Shown piece after piece: positions 49,364-58,304 of a stretch of DNA of 64,000 nt. Numbering within the stretch: the stretch's first letter is position 1; each line of letters starts with the position of its first letter. This stretch comes from Mycolicibacterium agri. Lineage in GTDB: Bacteria; Actinomycetota; Actinomycetes; Mycobacteriales; Mycobacteriaceae. The translations under genes were made by a program, and so were the position numbers. The notes under the pieces are model-generated. The model searched no databases, had not been told where the DNA came from, and was given only the letters and a program-made list of their open reading frames with translations. The stretch is from assembly GCF_002553505.1 (NCBI RefSeq), contig NZ_PDCP01000003.1, positions 151,440 to 215,439 on the forward strand. Reading direction: 5' to 3'.

Positions 49364-50620
49364 CTAGACCGCGCGCACCGGCACGTTGGCCCAACCGCAC
49401 ACGTTCGTCATGTGCACCCTCTTCAACCCGGATCGGTCGATCTCGTAGCGAGGAATCAGGTCGAGCAGCGTGTTCAGCGCGAGCCGACCCTCCATCCGCG
49501 CCAGCGCAGCGCCCAGGCAGCTGTGGATGCCGTAGCCGAAGTTGAGGTTGTAGCCGACCTTGCGCTCGCGGTCGATGTCGAACCGGTCCGGGTCGGGGAA
49601 GAACCGTTCGTCGCGGCTGGCGGCGCCGTTGATGAGCAGCACTGGATCGCCCTCGGGAATCGTGGTGCCGTGCAGTGTGATATCCCGTGTAGTGGTGCGG
49701 ATCTGGTACTGCGACGGTCCCTCGTAGCGCAGCAGTTCCTCGAACGCCGCCGGGATCTTGCTGCGGTCGTCCAGCAGTTTCTGCCACTGGTCGGGGTTGT
49801 CGGCGAACACCACGACGGCGTTGCCGACGAGCTTGGTCACCGTCTCCGCACCGGCGCCGCCGAGCATGGTGCAGAACCCGGTGATCTCGATGTCGTCGAG
49901 CCGTCTGGCCTCTCCGTCTTCGACGACTTCGGCCTCGATGAGCCGGCTGATCATGTCGTCCTGCGGTTTCTTGCGGCGCTCCTGAATGAGCTCGTAGTAG
50001 TAGGCGGCCGATTTCATCACCGCCTCCATGCCTTCGGGCGTGGTGCTCATCGAGCCGGGTTCGCGCTCCAGGCTGGTGTCGAGCCACAGCCGCAGCTGCT
50101 GGCGGTCCTGCGCGGGCACCCCCAGCATGGACGTGATGATCTCCACCGGGAACAGGGCGGCGAAGTCGGCGACCGCATCGAACGACGGATCGAGTTGGCT
50201 CACATAGCGATCGATGGTTGCCTGCACCATCGACTCCAGTGAGGCGACGGCACGCGGCGTGAATACGCGGTTGACCAGCTTGCGCATCCGCTCGTGCTCC
50301 GGCGGATCCAGGCTGATGATGATCTTGACGCCGACTGGCTGCGAGTCCTTGGCCTTGACCTGGTCGAGTGTGACGCCTTTCGCCGACGAGAACGTCTCGT
50401 GATCCCTGATGGCCGCCGCCACGTCCTCGTAGCGGGTGAGCGCCCAGAAGTCGTATTTCTCGTTGTAATACACCGGTGCCTCGTCGCGCATCCGGCGATA
50501 GGTCTCGTACGGGGCGTCGAAGAAGTCAACCGAGAACGGATCGAAGACCACCGGGCCGTCCGAAACAGTTGAACTCGAAACACTCACAGCTGAACTCCGT
50601 TCGGTTGTCGCTTTCTCCAC
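49364..50620 (-). CDS. cytochrome P450
   Basis: A 418-residue P450. The I-helix motif LGGAGAETVTK has Ala-Glu where AGxET is expected, ExxR is in EELLRYEG, and the heme Cys368 is in FGYGIHSCLG. It resembles the P450 at 21214 in the N-terminal part (YNEKYDFWALTRYEDV). GTG 50620 is 1 bp after the MeaB stop; a second GTG at 50587 with GGAG 7 nt ahead may be the true start. It ends the thiolase-MeaB-P450 operon. Substrate unknown. Confidence 0.9.
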   Translation of the reverse strand: MEKATTERSSAVSVSSSTVSDGPVVFDPFSVDFFDAPYETYRRMRDEAPVYYNEKYDFWALTRYEDVAAAIRDHETFSSAKGVTLDQVKAKDSQPVGVKIIISLDPPEHERMRKLVNRVFTPRAVASLESMVQATIDRYVSQLDPSFDAVADFAALFPVEIITSMLGVPAQDRQQLRLWLDTSLEREPGSMSTTPEGMEAVMKSAAYYYELIQERRKKPQDDMISRLIEAEVVEDGEARRLDDIEITGFCTMLGGAGAETVTKLVGNAVVVFADNPDQWQKLLDDRSKIPAAFEELLRYEGPSQYQIRTTTRDITLHGTTIPEGDPVLLINGAASRDERFFPDPDRFDIDRERKVGYNLNFGYGIHSCLGAALARMEGRLALNTLLDLIPRYEIDRSGLKRVHMTNVCGWANVPVRAV

Positions 50621-50621
50621 G

Positions 50622-51497
50622 TCATGGCTCCACGGTGATGGCGAACAGCTGTTCTGCCGCCGTGTAGGGATCGGACCGGCCGTCGGAGACCGCCTCAGCC
50701 AAGCGATCGAGGTCGGTGTGGCTGCGCAGACGGGTCTGCGCCAGTGACAGGATCTGCGCGCGCGCCCGCGCCTTGCGCCGCTCCGGGCTGTCGGCGCGGT
50801 GATGCGTCTCGATGGCGTCCACCAGTTCGGGAATGCCTTCGCCTTGTGCGGCGACGAGTTTCAGGATGGGGGCCTTCGTTTCGGCCCGCAGGTCGCGCAC
50901 GGTCTGATCGGCGCCTTCGCGGTCGGCCTTGTTGACGACGACGATGTCGGCGACTTCCAGCAGACCTGCCTTCGCCGCCTGAATCGCGTCTCCCGCACCG
51001 GGATTGAGGATGACGACGGTCGGGTCCGCGAGCGCGACGACCTCGACTTCGGATTGGCCGACGCCGACGGTCTCGGCCACGATCAGGTCGTAGGACAGCG
51101 CGGCGAGCAGCCGAGTCGCCGCCGGTACCGCCGCGGCAAGACCGCCGAGATGACCGCGCGTGGCCACCGAGCGGATCAGCACATCGGGGTCGTTGATGTG
51201 GGCGGCCATCCGGATGCGGTCGCCCAGCAGCGCGCCGCCGCTGTAGGGCGACGACGGATCGACAGCCAGCACGGCCACCCGCATGCCGCGGTTGCGGTAC
51301 GCCCCGACCAGCGCCGCCACCGTCGTCGACTTCCCCGCTCCCGGCGGGCCTGTCAGCCCGACAACGCGCGGCGGTGTCGTCGCGCCGAGCGCTTCGAGCA
51401 CCTCGTCGCGCCGCGAACTCTCGACCAAGCTCAGCAGCCGCCCGGCTGCCCGCGTGGACCCGTTGCGGGCCGCGGTGATGAGCTCGTCGATGGTCAT
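50622..51497 (-). CDS. meaB: MeaB/ArgK-type G3E GTPase
   Basis: A 291-residue P-loop GTPase: Walker A GPPGAGKST (residues 50-58), ETVGVGQSE as switch region, and NKAD specificity motif (VVVNKADREG). It matches MeaB, the chaperone that loads and protects adenosylcobalamin acyl-CoA mutases, but is 30-40 residues shorter than usual at the N-terminus. No mutase gene is in the window. In this operon it may serve an isobutyryl/methylmalonyl-type mutase encoded elsewhere, needed if the pathway yields branched or propionyl-CoA units. Confidence 0.88.
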   Translation of the reverse strand: MTIDELITAARNGSTRAAGRLLSLVESSRRDEVLEALGATTPPRVVGLTGPPGAGKSTTVAALVGAYRNRGMRVAVLAVDPSSPYSGGALLGDRIRMAAHINDPDVLIRSVATRGHLGGLAAAVPAATRLLAALSYDLIVAETVGVGQSEVEVVALADPTVVILNPGAGDAIQAAKAGLLEVADIVVVNKADREGADQTVRDLRAETKAPILKLVAAQGEGIPELVDAIETHHRADSPERRKARARAQILSLAQTRLRSHTDLDRLAEAVSDGRSDPYTAAEQLFAITVEP

Positions 51498-51504
51498 TGT
51501 GGCC

Positions 51505-52656
51505 CTATGGCGCCGGCACTTCGATCACTGTCGCCGAGCCCATCCCCCCTCCGGCGCACATCGCTGCAACGCCGATACCTCCTCCGCGCCTTCGCAGTTC
51601 GTGCACCAGGGTGACGAGCATGCGGGCTCCCGTCGCCGCCACCGGATGGCCGAGCGAGCAGCCGCTGCCGCTGACGTTGACGATGTCAGGGTCGATGTCG
51701 AGCAGCTTGATGGTGGCGACACACATCGAGGCGAAGGCCTCGTTGATCTCGAAGAGGTCCACGTCGGACAGCGAAAGCCGGGCGCGGCCAAGGGCTTTGG
51801 GTATGGCCTCGACGGGCGCCAGCCCGGTCGAGGCGGGGTCGACGCCGACGCTCGCCCATGCCTTGATGGCGCCGAGCGCGGGCAGCCCGAGCCGGTCGCT
51901 GGCGATGCCGAGCAGTGCGGCGCCGTCGTTGGCGCCGCACGCGTTGCCCGCGGTGATCGAGAAGCCCTCGATCTCGGGATGCAGTGGCTTGAGCGCAGCC
52001 AGCTTCTCGATGCTGGTGTCGCGGCGCGGATGCTCGTCGACCTCGAACAGCCCGTGGGGCGTTTCGATGGGCACGATTTCTTCTTTGAAGCGCCCCTCGT
52101 CGATGGCCTGGATCGCCTTGCGGTGTGAGCCCAACGCCCACTCGTCCATCTCCTGGCGGCTGACACCGGCCTTGACCGCGGCGTTCCACCCGACGGTGAT
52201 CGACATGTCCATGTTGGGTGCGTCGGGCCGGTCGGGATGCGTGGGCGGGAACCAGTCGACCCACTCGGCGTCCTTTTCGCTGCTGGCCCTGCGCTTGAAC
52301 CGCGGCGAGGTCGACGCCGAATTCACCCCGCCGGCCAGCACCAGCTGGTCCATGCCCGCGCGCACGCTGGCCGCGGCGCTCTGCACGGCGGCCTGGCCCG
52401 CGGCGCAGTGCCGGTTCTGGGCCAGCCCGGGCACCGAGGTCAGCCCCGCGGTGATCGCGGCGTGCCGAGCGACCACGCCGCCGCCGTAGAGGCCTTCGCC
52501 GAGGACGATGTCGTCGATCCCGCTTCTGCCGAGTTCAGCGACCGTGCTGCCGACCATGTGGTCGGCGAGTTGATAGGCGTCGGTGTCGCGCAGCGTGCCC
52601 TTCATCGCGGTCCCGATCGGCGTGCGCAGTGCGGACACGATGACGGCTTCTGGCAT
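51505..52656 (-). CDS. thiolase (acetyl-CoA acetyltransferase family)
   Basis: A 383-residue thiolase with Cys84 (NRHCAAGQAAV), the His of GHPVAATGAR near residue 335 and the second Cys in MCAGGGMGSA near 367. ATG 52656 has GGAG 7 nt upstream; the longer frame is discarded. The first gene of a minus operon with MeaB and a P450. The palindrome at 52682 lies 26 bp upstream and is shared with the divergent SDR, which is itself a probable 3-hydroxyacyl-CoA dehydrogenase. The pair would complete a beta-oxidation round. Confidence 0.92.
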   Translation of the reverse strand: MPEAVIVSALRTPIGTAMKGTLRDTDAYQLADHMVGSTVAELGRSGIDDIVLGEGLYGGGVVARHAAITAGLTSVPGLAQNRHCAAGQAAVQSAAASVRAGMDQLVLAGGVNSASTSPRFKRRASSEKDAEWVDWFPPTHPDRPDAPNMDMSITVGWNAAVKAGVSRQEMDEWALGSHRKAIQAIDEGRFKEEIVPIETPHGLFEVDEHPRRDTSIEKLAALKPLHPEIEGFSITAGNACGANDGAALLGIASDRLGLPALGAIKAWASVGVDPASTGLAPVEAIPKALGRARLSLSDVDLFEINEAFASMCVATIKLLDIDPDIVNVSGSGCSLGHPVAATGARMLVTLVHELRRRGGGIGVAAMCAGGGMGSATVIEVPAP

Positions 52657-52681
52657 GAGGTGACTCCGTTTCATCCGGCGT

Positions 52682-52696
52682 GAGAATGCTATTCTC
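52682..52696. promoter_or_regulatory. operator-like palindrome GAGAAT-GCT-ATTCTC
   Basis: Both arms match exactly. The site lies in the 77-bp divergent region between the thiolase (start 52656) and the SDR (start 52734), close enough to overlap both promoters. It is one of the clearest members of the window-wide motif. Confidence 0.8.
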
Positions 52697-52733
52697 TCCG
52701 ATTGAGAGTGCCAGTTGCAAGAAGGGGAACCAT

Positions 52734-53498
52734 ATGCAAATCGCCGGTAGCTCCGCGATCGTGGTCGGCGGCGCGGGTGGCCTCGGTGAGGCGACCGTGC
52801 GCCGGCTGCACGGCGCCGGGGCCAAGGTCGTCGTGGCCGACCTAGCCGACGACAAGGGCAAGGAACTGGAGAGCGAACTCGGTGTGCGGTACGTGCGCAC
52901 CGACGCCACCTCGGAGGAATCCGTCAACGCGGCGATTGAGCAGGCAGCGGCACTGGCTCCGCTGCGGATCTCGGTCGACACCCACGGCGGCCCGGCAAGC
53001 GGCGGCAGGCTCGTCGGCAAGGACGGATCGCCTCTTGACCTCGACGGGTTCAGGAAGACGATCGAGTTCTACCTGACCGCGGTGTTCAACGTGATGCGGT
53101 TGGCGGCCGCCGCGATCGCGAAATCGGAACCGTTGGAAGAGGGCGGCAGGGGCGCGATCGTCAACACCGCGTCCATCGCCGGTTTCGAAGGCCAGATCGG
53201 TCAGCTCCCCTACTCCGCGGCCAAGGGTGGCGTGCTGGGCATGACACTGGTTGCGGCGCGCGACCTGTCCCCGCTGGGCATCCGCGTCAACACGATCGCG
53301 CCCGGCACGATCAACACGCCTGCCTACGGGAAGGCCGCCGACCAGCTCGAGCAGTACTGGGGGCCGCAGGTGCCGTTCCCCAAGCGCATGGGTCGCTCAG
53401 CCGAGTACGCGCAATTGGCGCAGAGCATCATCGAGAACGACTACCTCAACGGCGAGATCATTCGCCTCGACGGAGCGCTGCGCTTCCCACCGAAGTGA
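52734..53498 (+). CDS. SDR, HSD10-like 3-hydroxyacyl-CoA dehydrogenase
   Basis: A 254-residue [17 protein letters not shown] is near residues 11-24 and catalytic Tyr-Lys is in [10 protein letters not shown]. The end, [12 protein letters not shown], follows the type II 3-hydroxyacyl-CoA dehydrogenase (HSD17B10) pattern. The usual NNAG is changed to [11 protein letters not shown], as in that subgroup. ATG 52734 with GAAGGGGA 8 nt upstream. It is divergent from the thiolase and probably supplies its 3-ketoacyl-CoA substrate. A 60-bp palindromic element follows its stop. Confidence 0.9.
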   Translation: MQIAGSSAIVVGGAGGLGEATVRRLHGAGAKVVVADLADDKGKELESELGVRYVRTDATSEESVNAAIEQAAALAPLRISVDTHGGPASGGRLVGKDGSPLDLDGFRKTIEFYLTAVFNVMRLAAAAIAKSEPLEEGGRGAIVNTASIAGFEGQIGQLPYSAAKGGVLGMTLVAARDLSPLGIRVNTIAPGTINTPAYGKAADQLEQYWGPQVPFPKRMGRSAEYAQLAQSIIENDYLNGEIIRLDGALRFPPK

Positions 53499-53520
53499 CG
53501 CGGTGCGGCGACTTCCCTCG

Positions 53521-53580
53521 GCGAGCGTGCGTGTCTGCAGGCGACACGCCGGTCAAATCCCGGAGTTCACGCACGCTCGC
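53521..53580 (+). repeat. 60-bp element with perfect 13-bp terminal inverted repeats
   Basis: GCGAGCGTGCGTG (53521-53533) and CACGCACGCTCGC (53568-53580) are exact reverse complements around a 34-bp centre. Same length and layout as the copies at 17828, 17993 (inverted) and 36122. It lies between convergent genes ending at 53498 and 53595, and may act as a bidirectional terminator. It encodes nothing. Confidence 0.9.
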
Positions 53581-53594
53581 CGGCCGCGGAGCTT

Positions 53595-54512
53595 TCAGAT
53601 CGCCTCGAACGGCTCACCGTCGAGCGCAGTCGACTCGCGCCCGTCCGGCCCCTTCGGCACGTCGCCGACCAGCGTCACCCGGTACAGTCGGCGGTCGTGG
53701 TCGACTGTCAGGTCGGTCGGCGCGAGGTGCACAGTGGATCGGTTGTCCCAGAACGCGATACTGCCCGGCTCCCACTTGAGTCGCACCGTGTATTCGGGCC
53801 GCACCAATTCGTCGTAGAACACGTCGAGCAGTCGCCGGCTCTCATGCGGTGAGACGCCGACGATGTGCGTCGTGAAGCCGGGGTTGACGTACAACGCCTT
53901 CTCACCCGTCTCGGGGTGGACCCTGACGACAGGGTGTTCGGTGACCAAGGGGCGGCGGTTCACCCGACGCTGATAGTCCTCGGTTGCGGTGGTTCCCTCC
54001 GGCGGCGAGAACCGGTGCACCGCACGCAGTTTGTCGGCGAGGCGCTGCAGCGGCGCCGAGAGCCCCTCGTAGGCGGCGACGGTGTTGGACCACTGGGTAT
54101 CTCCACCGTAGGGCGGGATCACCTCGGCCCGCAGGATCGACGCGGCGGGTGGATTCACCGCCGCCGTCACGTCGGCATGCCAGTGCGGCTTGTCGAAACC
54201 GCGGCTGCTGCCGTAGCGGGCCTTGAACCGGTCGCGGAAGATCGGGTAGATCGTCGGATAGTTCGGGTCTGGAATGGAGTCGAACAGCGGGTGCGCCGGC
54301 GTGGGCGCCCCGAAGGCCGACGCGAAACGCAGATGGTCGTCATGGTCGATGAACTGGTCGCGGAAGAACACGACCTTCCATTTCAGCAGGGCCGCACGGA
54401 TTTCCGCGATCTGCTGACCGTGGAGCGGTTTAGTCAGGTCGACGCCGTGAATCTCGGCGCCCGTCCAGCCCGACTGCGGCCGCACGTCGATCGCTTGCGC
54501 TACTTGGGTCAT
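53595..54512 (-). CDS. TauD/TfdA-family Fe(II)/2-oxoglutarate dioxygenase
   Basis: A 305-residue dioxygenase. The iron triad is His112, Asp114 (HWHADVT) and His262 (TVHLAP), with the 2-oxoglutarate-binding Arg about 14-16 residues later (RRLYRVTL). It is similar in style to the mycobacterial alkylsulfatase dioxygenase Rv3406 and to TauD. It is the last gene of an operon with a sulfonate/nitrate-type ABC transporter, so it likely releases sulfite or sulfate, or oxidises an imported organic compound. About half its residues match the second TauD at 57240 by eye. Confidence 0.9.
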   Translation of the reverse strand: MTQVAQAIDVRPQSGWTGAEIHGVDLTKPLHGQQIAEIRAALLKWKVVFFRDQFIDHDDHLRFASAFGAPTPAHPLFDSIPDPNYPTIYPIFRDRFKARYGSSRGFDKPHWHADVTAAVNPPAASILRAEVIPPYGGDTQWSNTVAAYEGLSAPLQRLADKLRAVHRFSPPEGTTATEDYQRRVNRRPLVTEHPVVRVHPETGEKALYVNPGFTTHIVGVSPHESRRLLDVFYDELVRPEYTVRLKWEPGSIAFWDNRSTVHLAPTDLTVDHDRRLYRVTLVGDVPKGPDGRESTALDGEPFEAI

Positions 54513-54533
54513 GCTGACAGATCCCCTCTTTCG

Positions 54534-55613
54534 TCAGGTGTTGATGGGCTTGGGTGTCACGCCGTCGAGTTCGTTTTGCGCTATGACGATGTCGTTGAAT
54601 CGGTCGTCGACATACGGCTTGAGGTCGACATGCGTCTTGGTGGTTCCGGTGTCGTACAACCCGTCGGCCACCCGCTGGAACAAAGCGGTCGACGCGTCGT
54701 CGATCGGGTAATAGGTCGCCAGACCGTCCTGCTCGTAGAGCGACTTGCCTTGGTCGAGGGTGATGCCCTGCTCTTTGACGTAGTACTCGTTGATCCACAC
54801 GTCGACGTGTGAGTCCTTCCAGTTGTTGGCGGCGATCGCCCGCCCCAGGTAATCCCCGATGGCGGCCACCTTGGCCGGGTTGTCGAGAATGTCCCGGCGC
54901 ACGATCAGCGTCTGGATTCCGGTGTTGATGCCCGTCCCGTCGCCGAGAACCGGCGGTTCCCCGAGTTGGTAGTACTGGTTGCCCAGCACGATGGCTGCAT
55001 CGACGGCACCGGCCGCGAACGTCGGGACCACCTCTGCCCCAGCGAGTTCCACGGGTGATACATCGGTTTGCAGATCCAGCCCGTGCTTCTTGAGCAGTGC
55101 GGCGGTGATCATGTGGCGTCCCGAGCCTGGCGGATAGGCGACGCGCTTGCCGCGCAGATCCTCGATCTTGGTGATGCCGCTGTCGGGCTTGGCGACTAGG
55201 AAGTACCCGCCGCTGGTGCCCGGATTGGCCTGCAGCCCGATGGTGACCAGATCGGTGACGCCGCTGTCGACGGCGATCGGCACCGGCGCTTCACCGACCG
55301 AGCCGATGTCGGCAGCGCCCGAACGAAGCGCCTCGATCACCGCTGCGCCACCGCTGAAGTCGGCGAACTCGACGCTGTACGGTGCGTCCTTGCCAGCGTT
55401 GGAGAGGTTCCACGGCAACGACTGGGTGTCGTTCTGCTCCGCGACGACGAGTGTGGTGCCTGCGGGTACGTCCGACTTGGTGGCGATCTCCACCGAATCG
55501 ATCGCTTCACCGGCTTCGTCGTCGGGCAGTCCGCAGCCAGCGGAGACCAGGGTGAGAGCCAGCAATGGAATTGCCTGCAATGCAGCGAATTTCAACTTGG
55601 CACGCGAGAACAT
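54534..55613 (-). CDS. ssuA: ABC transporter substrate-binding lipoprotein (SsuA/TauA type)
   Basis: A 359-residue periplasmic-binding protein of the NitT/TauT/SsuA family. A signal segment of about 20 hydrophobic residues ends in VSAGC, so Cys27 is probably lipidated. FSGGAAVIEALRSGAADIGSVGEAP and LRGKRVAYPPGSGRH are typical ligand-domain segments. It comes after the ATPase gene by 34 bp and before the TauD dioxygenase by 21 bp. Sulfonate, sulfate ester or taurine uptake is expected. The symbol reflects the family; ligand unverified. Confidence 0.88.
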   Translation of the reverse strand: MFSRAKLKFAALQAIPLLALTLVSAGCGLPDDEAGEAIDSVEIATKSDVPAGTTLVVAEQNDTQSLPWNLSNAGKDAPYSVEFADFSGGAAVIEALRSGAADIGSVGEAPVPIAVDSGVTDLVTIGLQANPGTSGGYFLVAKPDSGITKIEDLRGKRVAYPPGSGRHMITAALLKKHGLDLQTDVSPVELAGAEVVPTFAAGAVDAAIVLGNQYYQLGEPPVLGDGTGINTGIQTLIVRRDILDNPAKVAAIGDYLGRAIAANNWKDSHVDVWINEYYVKEQGITLDQGKSLYEQDGLATYYPIDDASTALFQRVADGLYDTGTTKTHVDLKPYVDDRFNDIVIAQNELDGVTPKPINT

Positions 55614-55647
55614 GGTTATTCCTTGGCTAGGTGCCCTGCGGCACGGT

Positions 55648-56379
55648 TCAGAGCTGGACTTCTTCGGCGACGCCGAGTTCGGCGAGCAGTCGGCGCCGCA
55701 GCGACGCGAACTCGTGCGAATCCCTCACCCTTGGGACCGGAACGTCGACATTCACGTCGAGTGAGATGGCGCCGTCTGTCAATACGATCACCCGGTCGGC
55801 CAGCAGGATCGCCTCGTCGACGTCGTGCGTGACCAGAAGGACCGCCGGCGTGTGCCGTCGACACAGCGCGATCAGCAGGGCGTGCATCTTGATCCGCGTC
55901 AGCGCGTCGAGAGCGCCGAACGGCTCGTCGAGCAACAGCAATTCGGGCTCTCGCACCAGCGCGCGGGCCAACGCGACGCGCTGCGCCTCTCCGCCGGACA
56001 ATGTGCGCGGCCAGACCTTGGCCTTGTCGGCGAGGTTCACCTCGGCAAGCGCAACCCGGGCCTGCTCCCGCACCGCCGCGGTCGCAGGCAGCCCGATGGT
56101 GACGTTGGTCAGGACACGCTGCCATGGCAACAACCGCGGATCCTGAAAGACGATCGCGCGTCGCTCAGGGACTCGTAGCTCGCCTTCGAAGTCGGGGTCG
56201 AGGGCGCCCAGAGCCCGCAGGAAGGTGCTCTTGCCCGAACCGCTGCGCCCCAGTAACGCGACGAACTCGCCGGACCGGATATCGAGGTCAAGGCCGTCGA
56301 GAACGACGTTGTCGCCGAAGCGCTTCCGGATGCCGCAGGCGGCGACGACGGTCTCGGCGGCAATCTCAGTCACCGTCAT
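55648..56379 (-). CDS. ssuB: ABC transporter ATP-binding protein (SsuB/TauB type)
   Basis: A 243-residue ABC ATPase with Walker A GRSGSGKST (44-52), Q-loop in VFQDPRLLPW, signature LSGGEAQ (127-133), Walker B LLLLDEP (Asp151, Glu152) and switch His in VTHD near 181. The LLPWxxVxxNV stretch is typical of the SsuB/TauB family. It overlaps the permease gene by 14 bp. It energises uptake through the permease at 56366. Confidence 0.92.
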   Translation of the reverse strand: MTVTEIAAETVVAACGIRKRFGDNVVLDGLDLDIRSGEFVALLGRSGSGKSTFLRALGALDPDFEGELRVPERRAIVFQDPRLLPWQRVLTNVTIGLPATAAVREQARVALAEVNLADKAKVWPRTLSGGEAQRVALARALVREPELLLLDEPFGALDALTRIKMHALLIALCRRHTPAVLLVTHDVDEAILLADRVIVLTDGAISLDVNVDVPVPRVRDSHEFASLRRRLLAELGVAEEVQL

Positions 56380-57238
56380 AGGCCCGCCTCCACGTCAGCA
56401 GCCGCGCCTCCAGGAAGCGCACGATGAGGATCGAGGTCAGCCCGAGAATCGCGTACACCGCGATCAGCACGAAGACGACGTCGATCTGGAAGTACTCGCG
56501 AGCATCGGTCATCATCCGGCCGAGCCCCTTCTTCGCGTTGATGGTCTCGGCGAAGATCAGCGACAGCCACGATGCGGTCAGCGCCAACCGCAGTCCCACC
56601 AGGAACCCGGGAAGCGACCCGGGAATGATGACGCGATAGATCAGTTCGCCCCGTCCGGCGCCGCATGATCGTGCCGCCTCGACAAGTCCGGCGTCGACGC
56701 TGCGGATCGCGCTGAACGTGTTGATGTAGATCGCGACGGCCACCGCCAGGGTGATCAGGGTGATCTTGGGTACCTCACTGATGCCGAACCAGACGATGAG
56801 CAGCGGCACCAGCGCGAAGTTCGGAACTGCCCGCAGCACTTCCATGTTCGCGTCGACGAAGTTCTCGCCGACGCGGGACAGGCCCGCGATGAGCGCCAGG
56901 CTCAGGCCGAGTGCGATCCCGAAGGCGATGCCGTAACCGACCCGCATCAGGCTGGTGATGAGATGCTCCTGCAGCGACCCCTCGGCGATCAACTGGATGC
57001 CTGCCTTGACGACGCGTGTCGGTGGCGGCACCGTTCGTTCGTCGAAAATGCCTGTTGTCGACAGTACTTGCCACAACGCGACCAGCAGTATCGGACCGAG
57101 CATCCGCTGAACCGGACGTGGTATCACCTGACGACGTTGGCTCTTGCCGATGACCGCGCGCGGGTCGACCAGCGCGCGGCCCTTCGTCTCGGCTGCCGGC
57201 TCCGTGCTCACCCGCGGGCGGGAGAGGACAGTAGCCAT
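56366..57238 (-). CDS. ssuC: ABC transporter permease (SsuC/TauC type)
   Basis: A 290-residue inner-membrane permease with about six hydrophobic spans, beginning ILLVALWQVL near residue 52. The coupling (EAA) loop EAARSCGAGRGELIYRVIIPGSLPG lies near residues 200-224 (key residues Glu, Ala-Ala, Gly, Pro-Gly). A 45-residue charged N-terminal tail precedes the first span. ATG 57238 is 1 bp after the TauD stop; the longer frame is a shadow. It is part of the five-gene unit tauD-ssuC-ssuB-ssuA-tauD. Confidence 0.92.
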   Translation of the reverse strand: MATVLSRPRVSTEPAAETKGRALVDPRAVIGKSQRRQVIPRPVQRMLGPILLVALWQVLSTTGIFDERTVPPPTRVVKAGIQLIAEGSLQEHLITSLMRVGYGIAFGIALGLSLALIAGLSRVGENFVDANMEVLRAVPNFALVPLLIVWFGISEVPKITLITLAVAVAIYINTFSAIRSVDAGLVEAARSCGAGRGELIYRVIIPGSLPGFLVGLRLALTASWLSLIFAETINAKKGLGRMMTDAREYFQIDVVFVLIAVYAILGLTSILIVRFLEARLLTWRRAYDGD

Positions 57239-57239
57239 G

Positions 57240-58178
57240 TCACGCGGCTCCGAAGAACTCGCCTGAGATCGGCTCCGACCTGCGGCCGTCGGGTCCGACC
57301 GGAATGTCGCCCACCAGTGTGATGCGGTGCAGAACACGGTCGCCCTCAACATGTTCGAAGTCGCGAGGCGCCAGGTGCAGCGCGGCCCGGTTGTCCCAGA
57401 AGGCAACGCTTCCCGGCTCCCACTTGAACCGCACGGAATACTCGGGGCGGCGAATCTCCTCGAACAGCAGGTCGAGCACGTGCCGGCTCTCATGCGGCGC
57501 GAGGTCGACGATCTCGCGGGTGAAACCCGGGTTCACGTACAGCGCTCGTTCGCCGGTCTCAGGATGGACGCGGACGACCGGATGGATGGACGCCAGCGGG
57601 TTGGTGCGCACCAGGTCGCCGATCTTCTCGCCGCTGCGCTCAGCGCCCACGCTGGCCCCGAAGCGGTGTTCGGCTCGAAGCTCGTCGATGAACTCGCGCA
57701 TCGGTTCGGAAAGGCCCTGATATACGGCAGCGACGTTGACGAACTGGGTGTCTCCACCGTACGGCGGCACCGTCTCGGCGCGCAGGATCGAATGCGACGG
57801 CGGATTGATCAACGGCGTCACGTCCGCGTGCCAGTTCGGTCCGTTCGGGCTCTGCCTCTTGCGGTATCTGGTGCCGTAACGGTGGTCGTACGCGGCTGGC
57901 GAGACGGTGTGGATCTGCGGGAAGCCGGGCGGCGCGGAGTCCCCCTCATACGGGTGGCCCGGCGTCACCTCGCCGAACTGCGCACCGAAAGCGATCTGCG
58001 ATGCATGGTCGAGGTTCTGATCGCGGAAGAACACCACCTTCCACTGATGCAGCGCGTCTCGGATGGCGTCCTTCTCGTCGTCGGACAGCGGCGCGGACAG
58101 GTCCACTCCGGTGATCAGTGCACCGGTCCATCCGGACAACGGTTTCACTTGCAGCGCGGTTTCCGTCGCAACGGTCAC
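57240..58178 (-). CDS. TauD/TfdA-family Fe(II)/2-oxoglutarate dioxygenase
   Basis: A 312-residue paralog of the dioxygenase at 53595. Iron ligands are His117, Asp119 (NWHADVT) and His268 (ALHLAP). The Arg for 2-oxoglutarate follows in RVLHRITL. It is first gene of the sulfonate-type transport operon, with GTG 58178. Having two related dioxygenases bracket one transporter suggests two substrates or two successive oxidations. A 209-bp gap with a 16-bp palindrome (58305-58320) separates it from the divergent secreted-protein gene. Confidence 0.9.
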   Translation of the reverse strand: MTVATETALQVKPLSGWTGALITGVDLSAPLSDDEKDAIRDALHQWKVVFFRDQNLDHASQIAFGAQFGEVTPGHPYEGDSAPPGFPQIHTVSPAAYDHRYGTRYRKRQSPNGPNWHADVTPLINPPSHSILRAETVPPYGGDTQFVNVAAVYQGLSEPMREFIDELRAEHRFGASVGAERSGEKIGDLVRTNPLASIHPVVRVHPETGERALYVNPGFTREIVDLAPHESRHVLDLLFEEIRRPEYSVRFKWEPGSVAFWDNRAALHLAPRDFEHVEGDRVLHRITLVGDIPVGPDGRRSEPISGEFFGAA

Positions 58179-58304
58179 TACTTCTCCCTTGAATCTGGTT
58201 GCGGATCAGTGATTCAGACGCTAACCCCGCTGCGCGGATGCGATACCGGTTTGAATCGACGTGAAAAGAACTGCGACCGCTCCGAGCAATGACCACGTCA
58301 AGTG

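Noticed and set aside
50622..51497. Arginine/ornithine transport kinase (ArgK)
   Set aside because: That old name for this family is not supported; the G3E GTPase motifs (Walker A, NKAD) fit a MeaB-type B12-enzyme chaperone.
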